Below the pieces are notes generated by a model. The model was not told the origin of the DNA. It was given only the letters and a program-made list of their open reading frames with translations, and ran no database searches. A program made the translations under genes and the position numbers. 64,000 nt of DNA from Algoriphagus aquimarinus (GTDB taxonomy: Bacteria > Bacteroidota > Bacteroidia > Cytophagales > Cyclobacteriaceae), in contig NZ_VORW01000002.1 of the NCBI RefSeq assembly GCF_007997215.1, forward strand, positions 124,001 to 188,000, read 5' to 3'. Below, one piece after another: positions 43,195 through 52,078 of the stretch (its first letter is position 1; every line of letters begins with the position of its first letter).

Positions 43195-44310
43195 TTAGGA
43201 GGAGAGATTACTTGTTTTTGTATATACGGATGGAAGTATATCATATGCTTTTTGGAAGCATTTTGAAAAATAAGCTGGCGTATTAAAACCTGTTTCGTAC
43301 GCTATATCTGAAATATTCCCATTTTTTTTATTCAATAACTCTATGGCTCTATCTAACCTATACTCCTTTAGAAAACTGTTGGGTGATTTTCCTGTTATAG
43401 CAATCATTTTTCTATATAGCTGTGACTTACTATATCCCAAACTCTTACTAAAATCATCCGCCGTTAAAGATGTATTCCTCCATTCTTTTTCCGTGTAATC
43501 CATTAAACCATTCAGGAATTTTTCATCAATGGAATCCAATGCATTAATATGCTCGTTGTCTATAGGAGTATTAAGGTTTTCACTTTCATATAGATCCCTA
43601 ACTTCGGCAGATATCGCAATTTTCCCCTTTACTACATCGCATATCCGTTCTGCCAATTGTATGGTGTCTTCAAAAATACCTTCTTTTGAAGTTACTGGCA
43701 CTCCGGCGCTTAAGCCTATTTTAGTAGTGAAAGAAGTAACAATATCGGATGCTGCTGTATGTTGATTTCCAGTCTGGATCTTCAAGGCGCATTCTATCGC
43801 ATCGGTTACGGAATTGAAAGAAATCAAAATGTAATTGTTTTTTTGCTTTACGATTCTCCCATTTAAAGTAGTTATAGTTCCAATTATGGATTTGTTGTAC
43901 TCATCTATAGCTTGTTTAACTGATCTTCCGGATGGGTTTTTTAAAGATAAATGTTTGATACTCGCAACCATTATGGTCCTGAAGGCAGGATCATTAATAA
44001 TATTTAGTGCGGTATTTTGTGATTTTTTGGGGTCTTCAATTCGGCCTAAAAATGATTCCACCACAGTACTATCTACCTCGATAATCCTATGAGGAACAGC
44101 TCCATGTGCCTTATCATGCATTTCTTGAATAGCCTTCTTATTTGGAGCTTCAACTAAGCAAAAGGCTGTTTTTCTTGTATCGTCAAACCAATAGGTTAAT
44201 CCTTTACAATTAAATTTATGCTGAATTTTTAAATCCTTTTGATGTAAATCGGCTACAATTTCAGCTGTTACTTCTTCCGAAACATCGTGGCGATCCATGT
44301 AAATTGGCAT
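43195..44310 (-). CDS. DUF4242 / cyclase-like / AraC fusion regulator
   Basis: 371 residues in three parts. Residues 1-88 are a DUF4242 (SCO4226-type, nickel-binding) module: MPIYMDRHDVSEEVT, YWFDDTRKTAFCLVEAP and HGAVPHRIIEVD. Residues about 112-245 follow the class III nucleotide cyclase pattern (DEYNKSIIGTITTLNGRIV, AIECALKIQ, IGLSAGVPV, ISAEVRDLYES) but lack the metal-binding Asp motifs (no FTDIVGS, KNN for the GDG turn), so catalysis is unlikely. Residues about 265-365 are an AraC HTH pair. Likely regulates the downstream FAD oxidase. Confidence 0.88.
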   Translation of the reverse strand: MPIYMDRHDVSEEVTAEIVADLHQKDLKIQHKFNCKGLTYWFDDTRKTAFCLVEAPNKKAIQEMHDKAHGAVPHRIIEVDSTVVESFLGRIEDPKKSQNTALNIINDPAFRTIMVASIKHLSLKNPSGRSVKQAIDEYNKSIIGTITTLNGRIVKQKNNYILISFNSVTDAIECALKIQTGNQHTAASDIVTSFTTKIGLSAGVPVTSKEGIFEDTIQLAERICDVVKGKIAISAEVRDLYESENLNTPIDNEHINALDSIDEKFLNGLMDYTEKEWRNTSLTADDFSKSLGYSKSQLYRKMIAITGKSPNSFLKEYRLDRAIELLNKKNGNISDIAYETGFNTPAYFSKCFQKAYDILPSVYTKTSNLSS

Positions 44311-44920
44311 AATCTAAAATTTAAAAGTTACCTTTTTTGAAAATAATTCTATTGTATTTAAAAGCTACTAGTCTATAATTTAACCATTTAAATTGAAATA
44401 ACTGGAATTGAAATAACCTAACAATAGATGTTTAGTACGATGTATCAACTCCGATATGGCATCTAGAAGTTGTCCTGTGAAATCAGCTTTAAAGTGATCC
44501 ATATCAGTAGGACAGAAAATGCAGACGCATCGAAAATGTACTGCCAGAAAGATTCAAGGAAATTATCAAAGAAGAATACCTGGAGGGGTATGAGGTCCCC
44601 TAAATTGATAAGTACCACTTTCCTCTTGAGGAGCATAAGATATCGGATTCAATCAGTTTGAGACGAGCAAGTGGAGCTTCTTATTGATTTACAACTATGA
44701 AACCTCCTGATTTCTCAAAAGCATTTTCCCCTGGTTTTGTTATTGGTCTGGATTTCAGAGGATTATTTAGTTTCCTGATTTAATGTGTTATTATCTAAAA
44801 CTTATAATAATTATTCAATTAAAGTTTTAAGGTTTTTGTAAAATCACTACTTTCACAAAACCAATAGAGAATAGTATTATTCTAATAAAATGCGTTTTAT
44901 TACGCCTAAAAAACATTTAA
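44311..44920. other. Intergenic region with possible decayed coding remnant
   Basis: About 610 nt. At 44526-44687 one plus-strand frame reads as protein-like sequence (RIENVLPERFKEIIKEEYLEG, then YEVP, stop, then IDKYHFPLEEHKISDSIS) broken by a single TAA at 44601. It has no start and no recognisable parent, so it may be a pseudogene scrap, possibly of a mobile-element gene. The rest shows nothing. Confidence 0.3.
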
Positions 44921-46897
44921 ATGAGTGTGCAATTATCTGGAATTGAGTCTTATCATATTCTCGATACAGAACCTTCCGAGCAATTTGACAAACTAACCCA
45001 ATTAGCAGTTAAAATCTGCAATGCTGACGCTGCTTTTGTGTCCTTAGTTGATAAAGATAGACAGTGGTTTAAGTCTAAGATAGGGTTTAACTATTCGGAG
45101 GTTCCGTTGTCCAAAACCATTTGTCAATATATGATAAAAGAAAATCTGTCTCATCTGTATATTCCTGATTTGAGCTTGGATGAAACCTTCAAAGAATATT
45201 TAGCTTTTGTGGAATTCGGAGTAAGGTTTTATGCAGGTTTTCCTCTTAAATCTGCGGACAATTCCATACTTGGAAGTTTTTGTGTAATTGGTTATGAGCC
45301 TCAACTCCTAGATGAAGTACAGTTAGAATTCCTTAAAACCATGGCTGATCAGACCATGATTTTAATTGAATCCCATAAGCTTAATCATGAATTATCACTG
45401 CAGGCAGCTCAGCTAGAAAAAAGAAGAATTGTGACTAATACGGCTGCTGTGATTGGTAAATTGGGAGGGTTGTATATGGATTTGTCTGGGAAGGAAATCT
45501 TCTGGACTCCTTCGAATAACGTCTTGTTTAATCTTAGAGTGGATTATGCTATGACATTTGAGGAATTCGAATCAGGTACTTTTACTATTGATAACTCAGC
45601 TGTATCATTATTTGAAAAAATCAGAGATTTTAGTATTTCTCTTACTGCTTTAGATTCCAAATATTCATTTGATTATGAAACTGAGGATAGAAGGATAGAA
45701 GTTCATTGTGAATTAATTGGCAGGGAATTATATGTAGTTTTTCAGGATGTGACAGTCGAAAATAGGTTGAGAGAGCAGCTTCAAATGAGTGAAATCGAAG
45801 CTGTACGAACTGCTAATAATTACAAATCTCTAGTAAATAATTCAACATTTTACATCTGCAAAACTGAGCTTGATGGCAGGCTAAGCTTTTATAATGATTT
45901 TTATGCCACTGAATTAGGTATGAGTCCATTGCAGACCTCAGAAGATGCAATAGATTTTTTTCACTCTGTTAAACCTGGCTATTTAGACTATGTCAAGGAA
46001 GCTTTTTTCAAAGTTGCTTCTGGAAGAGAACCCAAATGCAGAGTTCTAGTGAAGGAAACAAATCATAATCAAGAAGAGGTAGCCAACCTATGGGATTTTA
46101 TAGGGCTAAAAAATTCTGAGAATGAACTTTCAGAGGTATTATGCTTGGGTTATGATGTTACTGAGTTGGAAGATAATAGAGTTCAAGTTCAGCTTCTTGC
46201 TGATTACACTGCTTTCCAGAACAAAAAACTTTTAGAATACAATTCCATCGTTTCCCATGATATCCGTTCTCATGTAGCCAATGCTGTGGGCTTAATCAGT
46301 TTGATGGATTTAATAAATGATAAAGATGAGCAGCAAAACTATTTTAGACTTCTGAAAAGGGAGATTAAAAAAACTGACCGGACTATCATTGCCTTGGATA
46401 AATTGACTTCTTTAACATCGGTTTTTGAAAGTGGCAAGGAACCTGTTTCTCTATACCATTTGATAGAGCAAGTATTTGAACTTTTAAGAAAAACCAAACC
46501 CCATGCCCGCTTCACTGCTGTTAATAATATACCTCTCGACTTAATTATATTTTCAATCAGGGAATACCTCGAAAACGTGTTTTTAAACGTATTCGCCAAT
46601 TCACTTAAACTCGTTTCCCCAGAAAGAGAGCTTCAAATTGAAATTGCTGCAGTTCAGATTACTAATTCAATCCTGCAAATTAAAATTGAGGACAATGGGA
46701 TAGGAATTGACATGCAGCAGTATGGAGATGAGATATTTAAAATTCAACGACCACTGAAGGATACACAATATGGAAATGGCATAGGGCTTTATCTGGTTAA
46801 AAAACAAATTGAGGCATTGGGAGGACGGGTTGATATTCAGAGTGAAGATGGTAAGGGTACAACCATTGCTTTAGAGTTTTTGAACTATGAGGATTAA
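44921..46897 (+). CDS. Sensor histidine kinase with GAF and PAS domains
   Basis: 658 residues, no membrane segment. A GAF domain (about 17-160; opening IESYHILDTEPSEQFDKLTQLAVKICNADAAFVSLVDKDRQWFKS) is followed by PAS-like regions (about 180-285 and 300-425). The kinase core has the phospho-acceptor region YNSIVSHDIRSHVANAVGLIS and the ATPase motifs NVFLNVFANSLK, EDNGIGID and YGNGIGLYLVKKQIEALGG. A cytosolic sensor of the bacteriophytochrome-like GAF group; signal unknown. It overlaps the receiver gene by eleven bases. Confidence 0.92.
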   Translation: MSVQLSGIESYHILDTEPSEQFDKLTQLAVKICNADAAFVSLVDKDRQWFKSKIGFNYSEVPLSKTICQYMIKENLSHLYIPDLSLDETFKEYLAFVEFGVRFYAGFPLKSADNSILGSFCVIGYEPQLLDEVQLEFLKTMADQTMILIESHKLNHELSLQAAQLEKRRIVTNTAAVIGKLGGLYMDLSGKEIFWTPSNNVLFNLRVDYAMTFEEFESGTFTIDNSAVSLFEKIRDFSISLTALDSKYSFDYETEDRRIEVHCELIGRELYVVFQDVTVENRLREQLQMSEIEAVRTANNYKSLVNNSTFYICKTELDGRLSFYNDFYATELGMSPLQTSEDAIDFFHSVKPGYLDYVKEAFFKVASGREPKCRVLVKETNHNQEEVANLWDFIGLKNSENELSEVLCLGYDVTELEDNRVQVQLLADYTAFQNKKLLEYNSIVSHDIRSHVANAVGLISLMDLINDKDEQQNYFRLLKREIKKTDRTIIALDKLTSLTSVFESGKEPVSLYHLIEQVFELLRKTKPHARFTAVNNIPLDLIIFSIREYLENVFLNVFANSLKLVSPERELQIEIAAVQITNSILQIKIEDNGIGIDMQQYGDEIFKIQRPLKDTQYGNGIGLYLVKKQIEALGGRVDIQSEDGKGTTIALEFLNYED

Positions 46898-47300
46898 ACT
46901 ATTAATTATTGATGATGACTTGGTCTCCTTATTGATCGCCAAGAAGTATTTGACTGTCTCTGGTTTTGAAGAGATAGTAGAAGAACTATTGATTTTTAAT
47001 AAACCTATAGATGGCTTGAACCTATTGTTTGCAGCAGAAAAAACACATGAGGTTTGCCAATATTGGATTTTATTGGATATCAATATGCCGAAAATTAGTG
47101 GGTGGGATTTTTTAAATAAGGTGGAAAGTTTGAATCTTGAAAATGATGTAAAAGTGATTATGGTCACTTCCTCCATTAGTGAGGAGGACAAGAATAGAGC
47201 TGCGTCATTTAGTTCAGTGTATGGTTATATATCAAAGCCCTTGGATAAGAGAAAGTGTACTAAAATCAAGCAAATAATCCTGAAATCAGAGAATAGCTAG
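46887..47300 (+). CDS. Stand-alone response regulator receiver
   Basis: 137 residues, receiver domain only: acidic pair DDD near residue 9-11, phospho-acceptor Asp in WILLDINMPKISG, Thr/Ser in MVTSS and Lys in YISKPLDK. No output domain, so it must act by protein contact. Start lies inside the kinase gene (11-nt overlap). Confidence 0.93.
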   Translation: MRIKLLIIDDDLVSLLIAKKYLTVSGFEEIVEELLIFNKPIDGLNLLFAAEKTHEVCQYWILLDINMPKISGWDFLNKVESLNLENDVKVIMVTSSISEEDKNRAASFSSVYGYISKPLDKRKCTKIKQIILKSENS

Positions 47301-47676
47301 TGAATTTCTAATTCTGGATGATGAATGAGGACAGCGATTAAATTGCCCCCCATAGTTATGTGAGTTTTTTTGGAGCTACGACTGGAGTCCGAAATAGAAG
47401 TATTGATCAATCCCATGTCTCGGCATACCTGCATGGAGCTTCCGAGCAGTTGAAAGGACAAATTGCCCTTGCTAAGATGACCATGGCTCGACTTGCTTCC
47501 CATCAGTTGTAGTATGTGTTATCCATATCGAGTAAATACATTGAAAGGCTTGTTGATGTGCATGACAAAGTCTTAATTTGGTAACAGCAGACAGCCGATT
47601 ACCTGAGGATATTACGTTTCGAGGCAATAGTGTAGTAAAAATGTAGTAATTACGAGTGCTAACAGCAAATCCAAAA
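47301..47676. other. Intergenic region, nothing firmly recognised
   Basis: About 375 nt. A 68-codon minus-strand frame at 47297-47503 (with LLGSSMQVCRDMGL) is faintly reminiscent of an Hpt domain but has no support from start site or context, so it is not called. A change to AT-rich sequence begins at the right end. Confidence 0.35.
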
Positions 47677-48240
47677 ATGATCGAATTATTAACCTATTTG
47701 AATCAAATACAAAGCCTATCAGATAAGTCTGAGCAAGCATTAGTTTCTATTTGTAATGAAATTATTGTCAAAAAAGGTAAAGACTTACATCCAATAGGAA
47801 ATACTTGCAGAAATATTTATTTCATAAAAAAAGGGTTTTTAAGAATCTATTATTTCAAAGATTATACAGATGTGACGGAAAGTTTTGAATTTGAAAATGC
47901 TATCGTAGCTAGAGCGGATAGTTTATTTAATTCCAACCCTTCAAAAAAAGGTATTCAAGCAATTGAAGACTCAGAGTTAGTTGCTATTAATTCAGCTCAA
48001 CTTTTTAAATTATATGATGAATTTCCTGATATTGAACGGTTGTTTCGGAAAATATTTGAAAATGCATATGTTGAAACAGTTAATAGAATAGAAAGTTTAC
48101 AATTTCATACAGCAGAAGAACGTTACGCCAACCTTTTAGATCAATCAAAGAATATTATACAAAGAGTTCCTTTAAAATACATTGCCTCCTATCTAGGGAT
48201 TACTCAAGTTAGCCTAAGTAGAATTAGAGCTAAAAGGTAA
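47677..48240 (+). CDS. Crp/Fnr family regulator (AT-rich)
   Basis: 187 residues from the ATG at 47677 (MIELLTYLNQIQ); a GTG at 47656 would add seven. cNMP-binding beta-roll (about 10-110) and a C-terminal HTH of which only a short form remains (IASYLGITQVSLSRIRAKR, about 167-187). Noticeably more AT-rich than the neighbours on either side. It precedes the MFS-rhodanese gene by about 70 nt in the same direction and likely regulates it. Confidence 0.88.
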   Translation: MIELLTYLNQIQSLSDKSEQALVSICNEIIVKKGKDLHPIGNTCRNIYFIKKGFLRIYYFKDYTDVTESFEFENAIVARADSLFNSNPSKKGIQAIEDSELVAINSAQLFKLYDEFPDIERLFRKIFENAYVETVNRIESLQFHTAEERYANLLDQSKNIIQRVPLKYIASYLGITQVSLSRIRAKR

Positions 48241-48308
48241 TTATTTAACATATGTAAAATATTTTCTTAGTATTCATTCTGACCTTTGCAGTACCAAAAG
48301 CAAAAAAT

Positions 48309-49790
48309 ATGAATGAAGTAAAATTGGGGCTGAAGGAAAATTTGAAACAGTTTTCCATATTAGTTATCGTAAATGCATTTGTTGGTGGAATGGTGGGCCT
48401 AGAACGCTCCATTTTACCTGAGATAGCAGGAAAAGAATTTGGTTTAGTTGTAAAAACTGCAATTCTATCTTTTATCATAGTATTTGGCATTACAAAAGCT
48501 ATTACCAATTACTATACAGGGGCTTTAGCCAATAAGTATGGGCGGAAAAACTTATTGATATTAGGTTGGATTATTGGTATTCCAATCCCTTTTATCCTAA
48601 TGTATGCACCAAGTTGGAATTGGATCATTTTTGCCAATGTTTTACTTGGAATCAATCAAGGACTTGCATGGAGTAGCACTGTTGTAATGAAAATTGATTT
48701 AGTTGGCGAAAAAGATAGGGGTTTTGCAATGGGGTTAAATGAATTTGCAGGCTATTTATCCGTTGCAATTGTTGCTTTTTTAACAGGCTGGATTGCTAGT
48801 AATTATGGATTAAGACCATATCCTTTTTACATTGGAATTGTACTTGTGATTTTAGGATTGATTTTTAGCATCTTCTTTATTAAGGATACAAAACTGCACG
48901 TAGCTAAGGAATTAAAATCAAATACTACTCCATTACTAAAAAATATTTTTTGGGATACTACTTGGAAGAATAAGAATCTAGGCTCTGTTTCTCAAGCTGG
49001 CTTAATAAACAACTTAAATGATGGAATGGTCTGGGGAATATTCCCGCTATTATTAATCAGCAAAAATTTCACCATAGAACAAATTGGTTTAATTACAGCA
49101 GTTTATCCAGCAGTATGGGGAATTGGGCAATTATTTACAGGCAAAATGGCCGACAAATACCAAAAGAAAGAAATGTTATTTTGGGGAATGTTATTACAAG
49201 CCATCACCCTTTTATTATTTGTATTTGCTCAAGAATTGTATCAATACATTACACTAGCTGCAATTTTAGGATGGGGAACCGCAATGGTTTACCCTACCTT
49301 TTTAGCAACTATTGCTGAAAATACAAATCCAATTGATAGAGCAAAAAGTATTGGTATTTTTAGATTATGGAGAGATTTAGGTTATGCTATTGGGGCAATA
49401 TTAACGGGGTTAATTGCAGATTTTTATAACATAAATAGTTCGATTATTTTTATAGGATTGCTTACGCTAATTTCTGCAGTTATTATTAAATATAGAATGC
49501 GAAGTAAGATGAATTGTATTTCAAAATCAGATGTACTTAAATATAAAAATTTTATAATACTTGATGTAAGAACTAATGAAGAACGAGAAATTAAGTATAT
49601 TCCCAACTCTATTCATATTCCAATTAATGAACTGGAAAATAGAATAAACGAACTGTCCAATAAAAACTTTTATATAACCGCTTGTGGAAAAGGTGGAGGG
49701 AGATCAATTCTGGGTGCTGAAATATTACGCAAATCAAATTTTGAAGCAAGCTGGCTCTGTAATGGGACAATAGGATGGCTTGAAAAATAA
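48309..49790 (+). CDS. MFS transporter with C-terminal rhodanese domain
   Basis: 493 residues. An MFS body of twelve helices (about 15-398; ANKYGRKNLLILGW and GKMADKYQKKEML are the two A-motifs) is followed by a rhodanese domain (about 403-493) with ILDVRTNEE and the active loop CGKGGGRS (Cys459). The fusion suggests transport of a compound whose sulfur or selenium is handled by the rhodanese, or sulfur-linked gating. The gene pair with the Crp/Fnr regulator is AT-rich, a sign of transfer. Confidence 0.9.
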   Translation: MNEVKLGLKENLKQFSILVIVNAFVGGMVGLERSILPEIAGKEFGLVVKTAILSFIIVFGITKAITNYYTGALANKYGRKNLLILGWIIGIPIPFILMYAPSWNWIIFANVLLGINQGLAWSSTVVMKIDLVGEKDRGFAMGLNEFAGYLSVAIVAFLTGWIASNYGLRPYPFYIGIVLVILGLIFSIFFIKDTKLHVAKELKSNTTPLLKNIFWDTTWKNKNLGSVSQAGLINNLNDGMVWGIFPLLLISKNFTIEQIGLITAVYPAVWGIGQLFTGKMADKYQKKEMLFWGMLLQAITLLLFVFAQELYQYITLAAILGWGTAMVYPTFLATIAENTNPIDRAKSIGIFRLWRDLGYAIGAILTGLIADFYNINSSIIFIGLLTLISAVIIKYRMRSKMNCISKSDVLKYKNFIILDVRTNEEREIKYIPNSIHIPINELENRINELSNKNFYITACGKGGGRSILGAEILRKSNFEASWLCNGTIGWLEK

Positions 49791-50144
49791 AAAACACATG
49801 GTAACACAATCTAAAAATTCAAGAGAATCTTTCTGTTGAATTAAAGGATACCTGTGATTTCCACATCAAACAATACCACGAAAATTACCGCTTTGATCTG
49901 AATTCGTAATTGAAAGACTTTTCGCTTCTGGATTTTAAAGTGTCAAATGAATAGCTTTTGATTAGTTAACCCTTGCATAAGAGAGAGAGAGATTAGTGGG
50001 CCTATAGCTGAATAAATAGGAAGATACCCCTTCAGCCTTCCAAAATGATGACTAGAATGAAGGTGGGGAAAAGTGATAATACAGCTGGGACTGTGAGGAT
50101 TAATAAAAAGACGAAATAATCTGTTCAATTAGAATCCCCATCAG
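49791..50144. other. Intergenic region, nothing recognised
   Basis: About 350 nt of low-complexity, AT-rich spacer with a GA repeat near 49980-49990. No gene, RNA or repeat family that I can identify. Confidence 0.35.
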
Positions 50145-50390
50145 TTAATTTTCTGACTCGTAGTTAATTTGAATTTTCTCAACTTTTTGCTTCAGACATG
50201 ATTCCCTGATAATTAGTTTAGTTTCTATCCTGCTTGTTTCCATAAGCATTGTCGGATTTTGGATCTTGTTAAGTAAGTAATTTGCTCCCATTACACCCAT
50301 TTCAAACGGCTGCTGATTTACTGTGCTATGAGTGGGGCTGATGTAGGTTCATCGGCAAAAGCTTTCAAAGAAAATTTCTTAAGCATCAGA
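50145..50390 (-). pseudogene. LacI-family regulator remnant (C-terminal fragment)
   Basis: On the minus strand, a frame equivalent to the last 55 or so residues of the intact LacI protein at 52079-53092 is readable up to a stop at 50145: YISPTHSTVNQQPFEMGVMG, then YLLNKIQNPTM and ETSRIETKLIIRESC. Just upstream, the counterpart of ADEP-ISTYIN has lost ten bases (ATTTCCACTT in the intact copy), causing a frameshift, and beyond about 50390 homology fades. A decayed paralogue. Confidence 0.8.
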
Positions 50391-50538
50391 GTTCTATCTA
50401 CTCACCCAAAAAATAAATTTCATCTCCTGCACAATTCCCCTCGACGAAATCCTTAATTTGGACTCAACATCACCTCGGAACCCTGTGGACAATAGTGATA
50501 TAGACGCAATAGGGTAGTGGGAGGTGAGTATATACAAC

Positions 50539-50549
50539 TGTTGGCACCA
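50539..50549. repeat. 11-bp inverted repeat flanking the 50556 gene, left arm
   Basis: TGTTGGCACCA, seven... bases before the start codon region (ends 50549; ATG at 50556). Its exact reverse complement TGGTGCCAACA lies at 50990-51000 inside the last codons of the same gene. Confidence 0.65.
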
Positions 50550-50555
50550 ATAAAA

Positions 50556-51008
50556 ATGACACGAACCGCATTTCTGCTAATATCGACAATCATTTATCTA
50601 AGTCTTGGTAATCAAATAGTCTTTGGGCAGTTTAAGCGACTGACCATTTCTTCTAATGATACTTCTGCACTTTTTATAGAATCCTACGAAGTAAATTTCA
50701 ACAAGGAGAAAATATACCGAAAGACTCCCATTTCCAATTACTTACATATTCAAGGTGAAAAGCTCAAAAGCAAAATTAGGATCTCTAAAAAGGACTGGAA
50801 GGAATTAGAAAGTTTATTACGGAGAATAAATTTAACTGAATTTGAAAATCAGATTTCTGCTAATTCAAGTGAAAACACTTTCTATTTAGAATTTGAAAAG
50901 GAAAACAATGAAATAGAACGCTTTCGTTTTTCAAAAGACCAAGTGCCAATTGAAATTGAAAATATTTGGAAAGAAATTAAAAAAATAACTGGTGCCAACA
51001 AGATGTAA
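50556..51008 (+). CDS. Small secreted protein of unknown function (possible gene cassette)
   Basis: 150 residues from the ATG at 50556: signal peptide MTRTAFLLISTIIYLSLGNQIVFGQ, then a mixed domain with KDWKELESLLRRINLTEFE and NTFYLEFEKENNEIERFRF. No family recognised, though small proteins of this type are frequent in cassette-like islands of Bacteroidota. It is bounded by an 11-bp inverted repeat and followed by an attC-like palindrome that begins in its stop codon. Confidence 0.72.
   Translation: MTRTAFLLISTIIYLSLGNQIVFGQFKRLTISSNDTSALFIESYEVNFNKEKIYRKTPISNYLHIQGEKLKSKIRISKKDWKELESLLRRINLTEFENQISANSSENTFYLEFEKENNEIERFRFSKDQVPIEIENIWKEIKKITGANKM
50990..51000. repeat. 11-bp inverted repeat, right arm
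   Basis: TGGTGCCAACA, exact reverse complement of 50539-50549. It encodes the end of the small protein and merges into the attC-like element. Confidence 0.65.
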
Positions 51009-51108
51009 AAAACAGCGCGGGTTGACGGCCAACCGAGGGGTTTTGGCTTTTCGGCCAGCTTTGCACACGGCCGACAATAACGTACTTTTAACCGCGCCAT
51101 TCTTTACA
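51004..51108. repeat. attC-like long imperfect palindrome
   Basis: Outer arms TGTAAAAAACAGCGCGGGTT (51004-51023) and AACCGCGCCATTCTTTACA (51090-51108) pair with few mismatches; an inner GGCC-rich part (GACGGCC, CGGCCAGC, ACGGCCGAC) folds again. A GTTATGT core-like string (51115-51121) follows and GCCAACA precedes the left arm. The block is GC-rich in an AT-rich setting. It resembles integron cassette recombination sites, though no integrase is in the window. Confidence 0.55.
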
Positions 51109-51145
51109 CAGACCGTTATGTGGCAAGCTTAAAAATGACAGAGCA

Positions 51146-51994
51146 ATGAATTCATCCTATTACCAAAACCAAGTCAATAGACTTGAAAAAGATGTTGCTG
51201 ACTTACAAAAGAAGATAGCAGACGAAAGCAAAAAAGAGAATGAAAAAAATCGTCAGATTGATTCTATTAATAAGTCTATTAGTAAAAACACGTCTTTGTC
51301 TTCATTGCAAAGCAAGCAAAGACAGATTCAAGGTTATCAGAACGATACATATAATTGTAAAAAGAAAATTGCAGACTATCAGCAACAGATTGCAAAAAAA
51401 TCAATTGAGATCGGTAAGAAAAAGCATGATTTAAGAAAAGCTGAAGAAGCCGAGCAAAAAAAGCAGCAAAAAGAACAATTAGACTTTCAGCGTAAATTGC
51501 AGCAAGACTTTGAACGACAGAAATCTCAATTAGATTTTCTAATAAATCAAACTTACTCATCAAAAAAAGCGAGTCTTAACGATATAGACAACAAAGAATA
51601 CGATTTTTTCATATCACACGCATCTGAAGATAAAGACGAGATAGTAAGAGATTTAGCTGATGCTTTAAAGGAGAATGGATTTGAAGTTTGGTATGACGAA
51701 TTTGAGTTGAAAGTTGGAGATAGCTTAAGGAAAAAGATTGATAGTGGTTTGTCTAGATCCAAATATGGAATTGTGATTATTTCACCTTGGTTTGTGAAAA
51801 AGAATTGGCCAGAATATGAATTAAATGGAATGGTAGCCAAAGAAATGAATGGGCACAAAGTGATATTGCCTATTTGGCACAAAATCACAAAAGATGAAGT
51901 GTTGAAATTTAGTCCTACATTGGCAGACAAGATGGCTTTAAACACATCAATTCATAGTATTGGAGATATTGTGAATTCATTGAAAGAGTTATAA
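51146..51994 (+). CDS. Coiled-coil TIR domain protein
   Basis: 282 residues. Residues about 5-135 form a long charged coiled coil (NRLEKDVADLQKKIADESKK...). Residues 150-282 are a TIR domain: YDFFISHASEDKD, the FEVWYDEFELKVGDSL BB-loop region, and the NWPEYEL motif in which Glu225 aligns with the catalytic Glu of NAD-cleaving TIRs. No partner gene is obvious. Bacterial proteins of this build are candidate NADase effectors of phage defence; that role is inference. It lies next to the attC-like element. Confidence 0.9.
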   Translation: MNSSYYQNQVNRLEKDVADLQKKIADESKKENEKNRQIDSINKSISKNTSLSSLQSKQRQIQGYQNDTYNCKKKIADYQQQIAKKSIEIGKKKHDLRKAEEAEQKKQQKEQLDFQRKLQQDFERQKSQLDFLINQTYSSKKASLNDIDNKEYDFFISHASEDKDEIVRDLADALKENGFEVWYDEFELKVGDSLRKKIDSGLSRSKYGIVIISPWFVKKNWPEYELNGMVAKEMNGHKVILPIWHKITKDEVLKFSPTLADKMALNTSIHSIGDIVNSLKEL

Positions 51995-52078
51995 ATGAAA
52001 GCCTGCCATTAACTATATTTCTCTACTCTCAGAAGGGTTACTACCAACATTCAAAAGCAACGTACTAGGACTTGAGAT

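Noticed and set aside
47297..47503. 68-codon minus-strand frame faintly like an Hpt domain
   Set aside because: Similarity is only a few residues and the phospho-His context is missing.
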